DNA of 64,000 nt from Streptomyces panaciradicis (GTDB taxonomy: Bacteria; Actinomycetota; Actinomycetes; Streptomycetales; Streptomycetaceae), in NCBI RefSeq assembly GCF_023516615.1, contig NZ_JAMGBF010000015.1:117713-181712 (forward strand). The letters are read 5' to 3'. Below, piece by piece: positions 56,930 to 64,000 of this stretch. The position numbers and the translations under genes are program-made. The notes under the pieces were generated by a model. That model searched no databases and had not been told where the DNA came from. It was given only the letters and a program-made list of their open reading frames with translations. Numbering within the stretch: the stretch's first letter is position 1; the number at the start of each line of letters is the position of its first letter.

Positions 56930-58030
56930 TCAGCGGGTGCCGGTTCCCGGGCCCCGCGAGGTGCGCAGCGTGCCGATCGTCCTCAGCAGACGGTCCGCGG
57001 GGGCGCGCAGCCCGGGGTGGGCGTTGACGGTGTTGCGCAGGCCGCGCACGGGCCTGCGCCACAGCCGGTGGGCGGTCGCCACCGGGTGGGGGCGGCTGGC
57101 GAAGCCCTCCGACACGCGCAGTTCGCGGGTCTTGAGCCAGTCCTTGTACTCCTTGTCGCCGCGGCCGAGGTCCATGAGCGTCACCCCGTGGCGGGCGGCC
57201 GCCTCGGCGGTGCGCAGATGCATCATCAGGCCGGGCGAGTAGTAGTGCAGCTCGGGGTCGTAGGCGGTGAACCAGGCCGCGAGCACGGTGCGCGATCTCG
57301 GCCCGAAGTGGGCGGCCACCGGACGGTCCCCGGCGTAGAGGACGGAGAGCACCCCGGTGAAGTGGGGCTCGCGGACCTGGAAGAGGTGGTCCACCAGGTC
57401 GACGATCCACGGCTTGGAGAAGCGGTCCATCCGGCCCGTCCTGCGGTACTGGGCGGACTTCCACTGCATGAGCCGGCGCAGCACCCGCGGGTCGCGCTCG
57501 TCGAACTCGAAGCGCACCTCGCCGACGTCGCGGCCGAGGCGGCGTTCCTTCTTCAGCGTCGTCTTGGCGAGCCCCGGGTAGGCGCCGCGCAGCCACTGCG
57601 CGTAGCCGCTGGGGTCGGGCTTGAGGTCGACCACCGGGGAGGCGAAGGTCCCGGTGACATGTCTGCCGAACGGTTTCTGTTCCGCGACGAGGTGGTCGAA
57701 CTCGAAGATGGACAGCCCGCAGGCCTTCAGCAGGTCCTGGGCGTCCCAGGTGAATCCGGGGCGGTGCACGAGGGCCTGGCAGTCGGACAGGCCGAGTCCG
57801 ACGGCCCGCCCGACGCCGAAGGCGTTGCGCTCGTACGGGAAGAACCCGGCCGGCGTCCCGCCCTCGCGCAGGACGGCGATGCGCGTGCCGGCTCGGTGGT
57901 GTCCGACGCCGAGGGCGAACTCGGGTGCCAGGAAGGGATTGGAGTACTCCGGCGACTCGTCCATGGCACGGTGCCAGGCGTCGCGCAGTGAGGCGTTCAG
58001 CTCGTCGGCTCTGTGGATCGTGACGTCCAC
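56930..58030 (-). CDS. GNAT-family protein, BioF2/CelD-like acetyltransferase
   Basis: 366 residues from GTG 58030. Two weak GNAT halves are recognisable: the first has PFLAPEFALGVGHHRAGTRIAVLREGG and PAGFFPYERN, and the second, LSVLYAGDRPVAAHFGPRSRTVLAAWFTAYDPELHYYSPG followed by LMMHLRTAEAAARHGVTLMDLGRGDKEYKDWLK, is the diagnostic BioF2-like region of the CelD/BcsL group, often linked to cellulose or exopolysaccharide loci. Acceptor unknown. Confidence 0.85.
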   Translation of the reverse strand: MDVTIHRADELNASLRDAWHRAMDESPEYSNPFLAPEFALGVGHHRAGTRIAVLREGGTPAGFFPYERNAFGVGRAVGLGLSDCQALVHRPGFTWDAQDLLKACGLSIFEFDHLVAEQKPFGRHVTGTFASPVVDLKPDPSGYAQWLRGAYPGLAKTTLKKERRLGRDVGEVRFEFDERDPRVLRRLMQWKSAQYRRTGRMDRFSKPWIVDLVDHLFQVREPHFTGVLSVLYAGDRPVAAHFGPRSRTVLAAWFTAYDPELHYYSPGLMMHLRTAEAAARHGVTLMDLGRGDKEYKDWLKTRELRVSEGFASRPHPVATAHRLWRRPVRGLRNTVNAHPGLRAPADRLLRTIGTLRTSRGPGTGTR

Positions 58031-58358
58031 TTCAGATCAACCGTCCTTCCACAGGCTCCGCGAGGAACGCGCCGGCGGCGGCGCAGGCCGGAAGGGCGGG
58101 TGACCTTCTGTTCTCGGATCGCATAGGCGATCGCTCCCCCGTGACGTCCCCCCATGACGCGCTGTCCGCGTCCTACCGCTCAATTCAGTATCAGCCGATT
58201 CCGCGCTGTGTACACGCTCGTTTCGCGATTGACCCTTCCGGTGCCGAACTGTCCGACGTGGATCAAACGTCGCGAAACAGTACGCGTGTTGTCAAGAGCG
58301 CCTGCCGCAGCGGAAGTCGGTGACGCGCCAACCGGCAGGCCGCTCGCGTCGCCGATGT
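58031..58358. other. 328-bp intergenic region, no gene seen
   Basis: Lies between two minus-strand genes, so it should hold the promoter of the GNAT gene and the 3' end of the ABC permease transcript. I see only AT-richer stretches near 58180-58280, a possible hairpin GATCGC-ATAG-GCGATC near 58118, and no convincing reading frame. No tRNA or ncRNA was recognised. Confidence 0.5.
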
Positions 58359-59237
58359 TCACAGGGCCACCGGCCGTCCGCCGCGCCCGCGCAGGCGGAG
58401 CGAGGCCAGGGTGCCGCACACCAGGGCGGCGGCGAGGAGGAGCGCTCCGGCGGTCGCGGCGGTGCGCGCGTCGCCGTCCAGGGCCGCGTGCAGGCCCCGC
58501 ACGGCCCAGTAGCCGGGCGAGGCGGGGGCCAGGCGCGAGACCCAGGCCGGCAGGACGTCGAGCGGGACGAGCGCGCCGCCGACGCTGCTGAGCAGCATGC
58601 CGCCGATGTCGAAGGAGGCCGACAGCTCGCCGGTGCTGCGCACCAGCACCCCGATCAGCGCACCGAGGCCGAGCAGGGTGCAGCTCCAGCTCAGCAGGAC
58701 GCCCAGCAGCAGGAGGGGATGCGGCACGCGCAGACCGCAGACGGCCGTGCCGAAGCCGACGATCAGCAGTTGCTGGGCGAGCAGGGCCGCGAAGACGGGG
58801 ATCGCCTTGCCCAGGAGCAGCTCGGCGGGGTGCAGGGGTGTGGCGCGCAGCCGGTCCCAGGTGCGGCCGAGCCGCTCGGTGAGGATGGCGCCGCCGGAGA
58901 TGCTGAGGGCCAGCAGCGAGAAGGTCACCAGTGTGCCGACGACGGCCTGTTCGGTCCCGGCCTCCTGCCCCTGCGCGGCCAGGTAGAGGGGGCGCAGCAG
59001 GGTGATGAAGACCAGCGGCAGGATCATCCGGCTCAGCAGCGGTCCCGGTTCACGCAGCATCAGCAGGGCGTTGTGCCGCACCAGGACGGTCACACGGGCG
59101 GCGGACGCACGGGCCGCCGCGGCCCGCCCCTCCACGGACAGGAGGCGCTGTGGCCCGGGTGGGGCGGCGGGTTCACGGCCGCGGGTCGTGACGTCGCGGG
59201 GGAAGGCCGCCTCGGCGGTGGGGTCGGGGCTACGCAT
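58359..59237 (-). CDS. ABC-2 type drug-exporter permease (DrrB-like)
   Basis: 292 residues from ATG 59237, which lies 8 nt inside the end of the ATPase gene. An N-terminal cytoplasmic lead (about 50) is followed by six hydrophobic segments, the first around LREPGPLLSRMILPLVFITLLRP, with the ABC-2 motif SGGAILTERLGRTWDRLRATPL. A DrrB-type daunorubicin-exporter permease is the closest family. Export of a hydrophobic compound is likely. Confidence 0.9.
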   Translation of the reverse strand: MRSPDPTAEAAFPRDVTTRGREPAAPPGPQRLLSVEGRAAAARASAARVTVLVRHNALLMLREPGPLLSRMILPLVFITLLRPLYLAAQGQEAGTEQAVVGTLVTFSLLALSISGGAILTERLGRTWDRLRATPLHPAELLLGKAIPVFAALLAQQLLIVGFGTAVCGLRVPHPLLLLGVLLSWSCTLLGLGALIGVLVRSTGELSASFDIGGMLLSSVGGALVPLDVLPAWVSRLAPASPGYWAVRGLHAALDGDARTAATAGALLLAAALVCGTLASLRLRGRGGRPVAL

Positions 59238-60099
59238 CGCTCGCCTCCTTCTGCGATGCGGCGGATTCCAGGGCGCGGTAGAGGTCGTCCAGGGCCGGAC
59301 GGTGGATGTCCACGGTGGTGGGGGTGCGGCCGGAGGCGAGCAGCGTCGCCAGGTCGGCGCCCGGGTCCGTGGTCGGCATGCGCAGGTCGGGCTCGGCCGG
59401 GTCGGCGAAAGTGACGCGGAGTTCACCCGGCAGATGGCGGGTGAGCTCCTCCTGGGTGCCGCGGGCGATGACGCGTCCCGCCCGGGCGATCGCCAACGTG
59501 GCGTCGAGGTCGACGAGTTCCGGCAGGTAGTGGGTGGTGTAGACGACGGCGGCACCGGCTGCCGCGCGGGCTCTGACGGTGGCCAGCAGGGCCTCGCGGG
59601 TCTCGGGGTCGGCGCCTGCGGTCGGTTCGTCCAGCAGCAGCAGCGGCGGCGAGCCGACCAGGGCGGTGGCCGCCTGCACCCGGCGGCGCTGCCCTCCGGA
59701 CAGGACGCCGGCCCGCCGGTCCGCGACGGCCGCCAGCCGCAGTTCGTCCAGCACGCGGGCGATCTCGGTGTCCCGGCGCCGCCCGCGCAGGCCGGCCAGT
59801 GCGGCGAACAGCCGCAGGTTCTCGCGCACGGTGGCGCCGCCGTACAGGGCCAGTTCCTGCGGTGCCACGCCCAGGAGCCGGCGGGCGGTGCGGCCGGCTC
59901 GCAGCGCGTCGTACGGGCCGATGCGGACGCGGCCCTCGTCCGGGCGCACCAGGCCGGTGACGACCTCGACGAACGTGGTCTTGCCGGCGCCGTTGTGGCC
60001 GATCAGGCCGACGATCTCGCCGGCCGCCACCGTCAGGTCGAAGCCGTCGAGCGCCCGGTCGGGGCCGTAGCGCTTCACCAGTCCTTCCGCGACGAGCAT
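59230..60099 (-). CDS. ABC transporter ATP-binding protein (DrrA-like)
   Basis: 289 residues. Walker A GHNGAGKT at 34-41, signature LSGGQRRR, Walker B LLLLDEPTAGADP and H-loop TTHYLPE. It resembles DrrA-type ATPases; the C-terminal extension (about 220-289) after the core is typical. ATG 60099 begins the conserved part; an in-frame GTG lies 4 codons upstream. The TetR gene diverges from it across the operator described next, so drug- or lipid-inducible expression is expected. Confidence 0.92.
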   Translation of the reverse strand: MLVAEGLVKRYGPDRALDGFDLTVAAGEIVGLIGHNGAGKTTFVEVVTGLVRPDEGRVRIGPYDALRAGRTARRLLGVAPQELALYGGATVRENLRLFAALAGLRGRRRDTEIARVLDELRLAAVADRRAGVLSGGQRRRVQAATALVGSPPLLLLDEPTAGADPETREALLATVRARAAAGAAVVYTTHYLPELVDLDATLAIARAGRVIARGTQEELTRHLPGELRVTFADPAEPDLRMPTTDPGADLATLLASGRTPTTVDIHRPALDDLYRALESAASQKEASDA

Positions 60100-60115
60100 G
60101 TCCTCCCCCACTCCA

Positions 60116-60138
60116 TGTATACGCCGTACACGTATACA
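60116..60138. promoter_or_regulatory. TetR-type operator, perfect inverted repeat
   Basis: TGTATACG and CGTATACA separated by 7 bp form a perfect 8+8 bp inverted repeat of 23 bp. It occupies the 49-bp space between the divergent starts of the ABC operon and the TetR gene, close enough to cover both promoters. Confidence 0.78.
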
Positions 60139-60148
60139 CTGTAGACCC

Positions 60149-60787
60149 ATGAGCGGGAGACGGGAAGAGATCCTGGACGCGGCGCTGGCGATCGCCGACG
60201 AACGCGGCCTCGACGCGGTGTCGATGCGCGCGCTGGCGGAGCGCGTCGGGGTGACGCCGATGGCGCTGTACCGACACGTGAAGGACAAGTCGGCGCTGCT
60301 GGACGCCCTGGTGGGGCGGTTGCTGGCCGCGCTGCTGCCGTCCGGTGCGCGGCGGGACGAGCCGTGGGCCGAGCGGCTGCGCGCCCTGGCGCGGGCCTGC
60401 CGTCAGGTGACGCAGCGTCATCCGTGGGCGGCGCAGCTGCTCTTCTCCCGGCCCGCCGTGACACCGGACGCGGTGCGCGCGGTGGACATCATCTACACCG
60501 CGCTCCTCGAAGCGGGGGTGCCGGAATCCGAAGTGCCCCGGCTGGAACGCCTGGTCAGCACCTTCGTGATCGGTTTCGCCGCCTCGGAGGCCGCGGGCCG
60601 TTTCGCGCCCGGCCCGCTCGACCCGCGTGGCCGCCGCGGGCAGTTGCCGCAGAGCGCGCTCCCCGGCCACAGCAGGCTCGCGCCCTGGCTGGACCTGCCG
60701 CTGGACCTGGGCGCCGAGTTCGAGGCCGACCTGGAGGACATCCTGCACATGGTGGAGACGGCCGCGCGCAAGCACCCCCGGGTGTGA
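60149..60787 (+). CDS. TetR-family repressor of the ABC exporter
   Basis: 212 residues. HTH of TetR type (EILDAALAIADERGLDAVSMRALAERVGVTPMALYRHVKDK) and a TetR_C-like C-terminal domain with GFAASEAAGRFAPG. The 49-bp divergent region with its palindrome makes autoregulation and repression of the DrrAB-like transporter very likely. Ligand unknown, presumably the exported compound. ATG 60149 follows a weak GTAGAC. Confidence 0.92.
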   Translation: MSGRREEILDAALAIADERGLDAVSMRALAERVGVTPMALYRHVKDKSALLDALVGRLLAALLPSGARRDEPWAERLRALARACRQVTQRHPWAAQLLFSRPAVTPDAVRAVDIIYTALLEAGVPESEVPRLERLVSTFVIGFAASEAAGRFAPGPLDPRGRRGQLPQSALPGHSRLAPWLDLPLDLGAEFEADLEDILHMVETAARKHPRV

Positions 60788-60943
60788 GGGCTCACCCCGC
60801 GGGCCGGCTTCCGCCCGGTGCCGGTCCCTTGACCCTGCAAGCGTTTTCGGACATTCACGGGCCGGTCATGTCGGGGCCGTTGAGGTCGCCGCCGGCCGCA
60901 CTAGCGTCGGCGGACGGCCCGACCCGACACGAGTGAGGTAGTG

Positions 60944-62023
60944 ATGTCCGCACGACGCGTCCTCGCCGGCCTGGCGCTGGCTCCGCTGTTCGCCCTCCCG
61001 GTGGCCGCTCACGCCACGCCCTACGACAGCTCGCCCGTACCGCACCCGAAGATCCGGTTCGACCTGCAGGCCCACCGCGGCGGAATCGGCATGACCACCG
61101 AGGAGTCCCTCGCGGGGTTCGCCAAGGCGATGCGGCTCGGCGTGTCCACCCTGGAGCTGGACACGCAGATCACCAAGGACGAGAAGGTCGTCGTCACCCA
61201 CGACCGGCAGGTCAGCTCCGTCAAGTGCCGTGACACGGCACCGGTCACCCCGGGCGACCCGGTGTATCCGTATGTCGGCAAATACATCAAGGACCTGACG
61301 CTGGCCCAGATCAAGACCATGGACTGCGGTTATCAGCAACTGCCCGGCTTCCCCGAGCAGGAGGTCGTCGAGGGCAACCGGATGGCCGAGCTGAAGGACG
61401 TCCTGAACCTGGTCAAGAGCTACCACGCCTGGGGCCTGAAGCTGAACATCGAGACCAAGGTGGAGGCGGGCGCACCCGACGAGACGGCTCCGCGCGAGCT
61501 GTTCGTGCGCCGGGTGTACGAGGAGATCCACCGCTCGGGCATCGAACGGCAGGTCACCATCGAGTCCTTCGACTGGGGCGCGCTGAAGGCGATGCACGCG
61601 CTGGCCCCCAGGTGGCCGCTGGTCGCCCTGACCAACTACGACTTCCTCCAGGTCGGCCGGCCCGGCGCCTCGCCGTGGCTCGGCGGTATCGACGCCGACG
61701 ACTACGGCGGCGACTTCGTCCGGGCCGCCGCCACGATCCCCGGCGTCCGGGCCCTGTCCCCCAACTACGGCTTCCCGCAGACCGGCAAGGTCGGCGACCC
61801 CGGCTTCCGCTTCTACTCGGACCGGGCCATGGTCCGCGAGGCGCACGCGCGCGGACTGAAGGTCGTTCCGTGGACCTGCGACGACCCGGCCACCGTCGAG
61901 GCGCTCATGGACATGGGGGTGGACGGCGTCATCACGAACTACCCGAACCACGTCCGGCAGATCATGGCCGACCGGGGCATGCGCCTGCCGAGGTCATACG
62001 GCCGTACACCCGGCGGGAACTGA
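60944..62023 (+). CDS. Secreted glycerophosphodiester phosphodiesterase
   Basis: 359 residues from ATG 60944 (GTG 60941 is an alternative). Sec signal peptide (RRVLAGLALAPLFALPVAAHA). The GDPD motifs are present: AHRGG near the start of the catalytic domain, ELDTQITKDEKVVVTHD, and KLNIETK, with the C-terminal MDMGVDGVITNYP. Releases glycerol-3-phosphate from glycerophosphodiesters outside the cell, typical of phosphate scavenging. The gene stands alone; no PHO-box was searched for successfully. Confidence 0.93.
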   Translation: MSARRVLAGLALAPLFALPVAAHATPYDSSPVPHPKIRFDLQAHRGGIGMTTEESLAGFAKAMRLGVSTLELDTQITKDEKVVVTHDRQVSSVKCRDTAPVTPGDPVYPYVGKYIKDLTLAQIKTMDCGYQQLPGFPEQEVVEGNRMAELKDVLNLVKSYHAWGLKLNIETKVEAGAPDETAPRELFVRRVYEEIHRSGIERQVTIESFDWGALKAMHALAPRWPLVALTNYDFLQVGRPGASPWLGGIDADDYGGDFVRAAATIPGVRALSPNYGFPQTGKVGDPGFRFYSDRAMVREAHARGLKVVPWTCDDPATVEALMDMGVDGVITNYPNHVRQIMADRGMRLPRSYGRTPGGN

Positions 62024-62036
62024 GCTCCGCGCCGTC

Positions 62037-62396
62037 TCAGTCGTGCGGCGCCTGCCCGCTGACCCGGTGGTCGGCGTGGCTGAGCGCCTCCAGGACGAGG
62101 CGGCGCAGATGACCGTCGCTGAGGCGGTAGTGGATGTGCCGGCCCTCCCGGCGCGTGTCGACGAGCCCGGCCAGGCGCAGCTTCGCGAGGTGCTGGCTGA
62201 CCGCCGTGCGTGAGGCGTCGGTGCGCTCGGTGAGCGTCCCGACGTCCGACTCGCCCTGCGCCAGCAGCCAGAGCAGATGCAGCCGGGTGGCGTCCGAGAG
62301 CATCGCGAAGACCCCGGTCGCCTCGGCCAGCCGTGCGCTGTCCGGGGCCCGCAGATGCGCACCGGATGCAGTTGACATGGGGTCGCGTACGGACAT
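62037..62396 (-). CDS. ArsR/SmtB-family transcriptional repressor
   Basis: 119 residues from ATG 62396 (an ATG at 62378 is also possible; neither has a clear ribosome site). The winged HTH is evident: LSDATRLHLLWLLAQGESDVGTLTERTDASRTAVSQHLAKLRLAGLVDTRREGRHIHYRL. The C-terminus has ALSHADHR, two histidines that may contribute to a metal site, as in nickel/cobalt sensors such as KmtR and NmtR. Divergent from an MFS gene across a strong palindrome; likely represses the exporter until metal binds. Confidence 0.9.
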   Translation of the reverse strand: MSVRDPMSTASGAHLRAPDSARLAEATGVFAMLSDATRLHLLWLLAQGESDVGTLTERTDASRTAVSQHLAKLRLAGLVDTRREGRHIHYRLSDGHLRRLVLEALSHADHRVSGQAPHD

Positions 62397-62465
62397 GGGA
62401 ACAGCGTAGAGGCAGTGCGGCCCGGCGCGGTGAGGAGCGTCGGGGCCGTCGTGCTCCCGCCGCCG

Positions 62466-62497
62466 GCCATCATGTGCGCAGATGCGCACATGATGGC
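62466..62497. promoter_or_regulatory. ArsR-type operator, perfect 14+14 bp inverted repeat
   Basis: Arms GCCATCATGTGCGC and GCGCACATGATGGC are exact reverse complements with a 4-bp AGAT spacer. It lies 69 bp before the ArsR start and 51 bp before the MFS start, in the only space between them. The ATGTGCGCA...TGCGCACAT core is of the length and symmetry expected for an ArsR dimer site. Confidence 0.85.
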
Positions 62498-62548
62498 TAC
62501 ACTGGCCGGACCGAGCCGTCGTACGCCGTCGCGCCCAGGAGCCGCCGC

Positions 62549-63823
62549 ATGCTCGCCGTCCTGCGCAACCGCACCTACCGCCACCTCTTCGCCGCCCAGG
62601 TCATCGCCCTGGTGGGCACCGGGCTGGCGACCGTGGCCCTCGGGCTGCTCGCGTACGACATCGCGGGCGGTGACGCCGGTTCGGTGCTCGGCACGGCCCT
62701 CGCGATCAAGATGGCGGCCTACGTCCTGATCGCCCCGGCGATCGGCGCGGTCGCCGACCGGCTGCCCCGCCGCGCCCTGATGGTCACCGCCGATCTGACC
62801 CGGGCGGGGGTCGCGCTGCTGCTGCCGTTCGTGGACCAGGTGTGGCAGGTGTACGTCCTCGTCTTCCTGCTCCAGTCGGCCTCGGCCGCGTTCACCCCGG
62901 CCTTCCAGGCCGTCATCCCGGACGTGCTGCCCGAGGAGCGCGACTACACCCAGGCCCTGTCGCTGTCCCGGCTCGCCTACGACCTGGAGAGCCTGTTCTC
63001 CCCCGCGCTCGCCGCCGCCCTGCTGACCGTGGTCACCTACAACTGGCTGTTCACGGGTACCGTGCTGGGCTTCCTGTCGTCGGCCGTGCTCGTGGTCTCC
63101 GTACTGCTGCCGAAAGCGGCGTCCCCGGGCCTCGCGCGATCCGGTCGCGTCCGCGCCCGGGCCACCGCGGGCACCCGGCTCTTCCTCGCCGTCCCGCAGC
63201 TGCGCGCGCTCCTCGCGCTGAACCTCGCGGTCGCCGCCGCGAGCGCCATGGTGACCGTCAACTCCGTCGTCTACGTGCGGGACGTGCTGGACCGGCCGGC
63301 GGGCGCCGTGGCACTCGCGCTGGGCGCGTACGGCGCGGGGTCGATGGCCGTCGCCCTCGTCCTGCCCCGCGTGCTGGAGAAGGTGTCCGAGCGTGCCGTG
63401 ATGCTGCGCGGGGCGCTGCTGCTCGGCGTCGTCTTCGCGGGGCTCGGCGCCATCACGGCGGCGGGGGGCGGGAGTTGGCGCTGGCCCGGACTGCTGGTGG
63501 TCTGGGCGGCCTTCGGCGCCGCCTGCTCGATGGTGCTGACGCCCGCCGGACGGCTCGTGCGCCGCGCCGCGCCGGCCGAGGAGCGGACAGCGGCCTTCGC
63601 GGCCCAGTTCTCCCTCTCGCACGGCTGCTGGCTGCTCACCTATCCCCTGGCGGGGTGGCTCGGCGCGGAGGCCGGTCTGACGGCGGCCGTCGTCACCCTC
63701 GGGGCGATCGCGCTGGCCGCGTCCGCCGGGGCGGCGCGGCTGTGGCCGTCGCCGCGACCGGCCGCGCCCGCCGTGCCGTCCCGCCCGCTCACCACGGCAC
63801 CCGGCCTCGCCCACGACCGCTGA
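62549..63823 (+). CDS. MFS transporter (possible metal exporter, NreB-like)
   Basis: 424 residues from ATG 62549, with CAGGAG 7 nt upstream. Twelve membrane segments. The opening LRNRTYRHLFAAQVIALVGTGLATVALGLLAYDIAGGDAG, DRLPRRALMV loop and YAQ/QALSLSRLAYDLE segment are MFS features; the first part resembles NreB/NrsD nickel-efflux proteins, a similarity I hold with low certainty. Its divergent ArsR neighbour supports a metal or arsenical-type effector. A repeat array begins 9 bp after the stop. Confidence 0.88.
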   Translation: MLAVLRNRTYRHLFAAQVIALVGTGLATVALGLLAYDIAGGDAGSVLGTALAIKMAAYVLIAPAIGAVADRLPRRALMVTADLTRAGVALLLPFVDQVWQVYVLVFLLQSASAAFTPAFQAVIPDVLPEERDYTQALSLSRLAYDLESLFSPALAAALLTVVTYNWLFTGTVLGFLSSAVLVVSVLLPKAASPGLARSGRVRARATAGTRLFLAVPQLRALLALNLAVAAASAMVTVNSVVYVRDVLDRPAGAVALALGAYGAGSMAVALVLPRVLEKVSERAVMLRGALLLGVVFAGLGAITAAGGGSWRWPGLLVVWAAFGAACSMVLTPAGRLVRRAAPAEERTAAFAAQFSLSHGCWLLTYPLAGWLGAEAGLTAAVVTLGAIALAASAGAARLWPSPRPAAPAVPSRPLTTAPGLAHDR

Positions 63824-63831
63824 CCGGTCCC

Positions 63832-64000
63832 GGACTCAGCGCGCGACGCCGGACTCAGCGCGAGAACCCCGGCCCAGCGCAAAAGGACCCCGGCCCAGCG
63901 CGAGGACCCCGGCTCAGCGCGCGGCGCCGGACACAGCGCAAGGACCCGGGCTCAGCGCGAGGCCCCGAACTCGGCGCGAGAACCCCGGCCCAGCGCAAAG
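63832..64000. repeat. Short tandem repeats, about 18-21 bp, running off the window end
   Basis: Nine or so imperfect units each containing (C)AGCGC preceded by GGCCC, GGCTC, GGACTC or GAACTC and followed by GAGAACCCC, AAAAGGACCCC, GAGGACCCC or similar. They start 9 bp after the MFS stop and continue past base 64000, so the full size is unknown. No reading frame of interest. Third intergenic repeat array in this window, unrelated in unit to the other two. Confidence 0.75.

Overview
This window is chromosomal DNA of a Streptomyces species or very close relative. The evidence is the extreme G+C content with G or C at nearly every third codon position, frequent GTG starts, GTGA/ATGA translational couplings, and genes typical of the genus: PucR/CdaR regulators, an RsbW-like ATPase, tandem TerD proteins, a DUF6643-like protein and a separate Lnt. 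I count about 52 protein-coding genes, one of them frameshifted, plus one likely gene remnant. I saw no rRNA, tRNA, insertion sequence or CRISPR array.

Layout. 1-2384: 3' part of a glyceraldehyde-3-phosphate dehydrogenase, then an NCS1 nucleobase permease. 2513-12934: the most striking region, a compact plus-strand set encoding an acyl-CoA carboxylase beta subunit, a fatty acyl-AMP ligase, a polyketide synthase with the order ACP-KS-AT-ACP-TE, a Tat-exported antigen-85-like esterase, a PucR/CdaR regulator and a secreted cutinase. This is the gene content of the mycolic-acid condensation locus of Mycobacteriales (accD4, fadD32, pks13, fbp, Rv3802c-type cutinase), a pathway not known to me in Streptomyces. 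13131-17386: MHS transporter, GAF-PucR regulator and D-3-hydroxybutyrate dehydrogenase, probably a hydroxybutyrate-use module. 17441-27393: NUDIX hydrolase, apolipoprotein N-acyltransferase, O-antigen-ligase-like membrane protein, Asp/Glu racemase, HpnB-like glycosyltransferase, tandem TerD protein, a Pro/Gln-rich small protein, MOSC protein and an Rv1733c-like membrane protein.

27505-36960: a beta-helix/AAA+ fusion protein, a very large membrane protein with separated alpha/beta-hydrolase motifs, DeoR regulator, SRPBCC protein, an array of 58-59 bp tandem repeats, a PLP cysteine-synthase-like enzyme and an RsbW-like ATPase. 36981-42824: a SHOCT/ABC/FtsX operon divergent from a TetR regulator with a near-perfect operator, then a frameshifted DUF4865 gene coupled to a phosphotriesterase-family gene. 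42856-51293: SUKH protein, RpiB-like isomerase, ROK regulator, AlkB-like dioxygenase, a PqqD-like/M50 membrane protease, RlmG-like methyltransferase, and an amino-sugar-type set (class II aldolase, AgaS-like SIS protein, divergent DeoR regulator with operator repeats). 51401-64000: GH15 protein, amidohydrolase, AMIN-like secreted protein, HtrA-type protease, GNAT protein, an ABC exporter divergent from its likely TetR regulator, a secreted glycerophosphodiesterase, and an ArsR/MFS pair divided by a perfect 14+14 bp inverted repeat. The window ends in a short-period repeat array.

System view. The 2.5-12.9 kb block reads as a lipid-condensation and export pathway: carboxylate one acyl-CoA (AccD), adenylate a second fatty acid (FAAL), Claisen-condense them to an alpha-branched beta-keto product (PKS), transfer or hydrolyse the product outside the membrane (Ag85-like), and process lipid esters (cutinase). 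Most of the remaining window is ordinary core or near-core Streptomyces gene content in small regulated transcription units.
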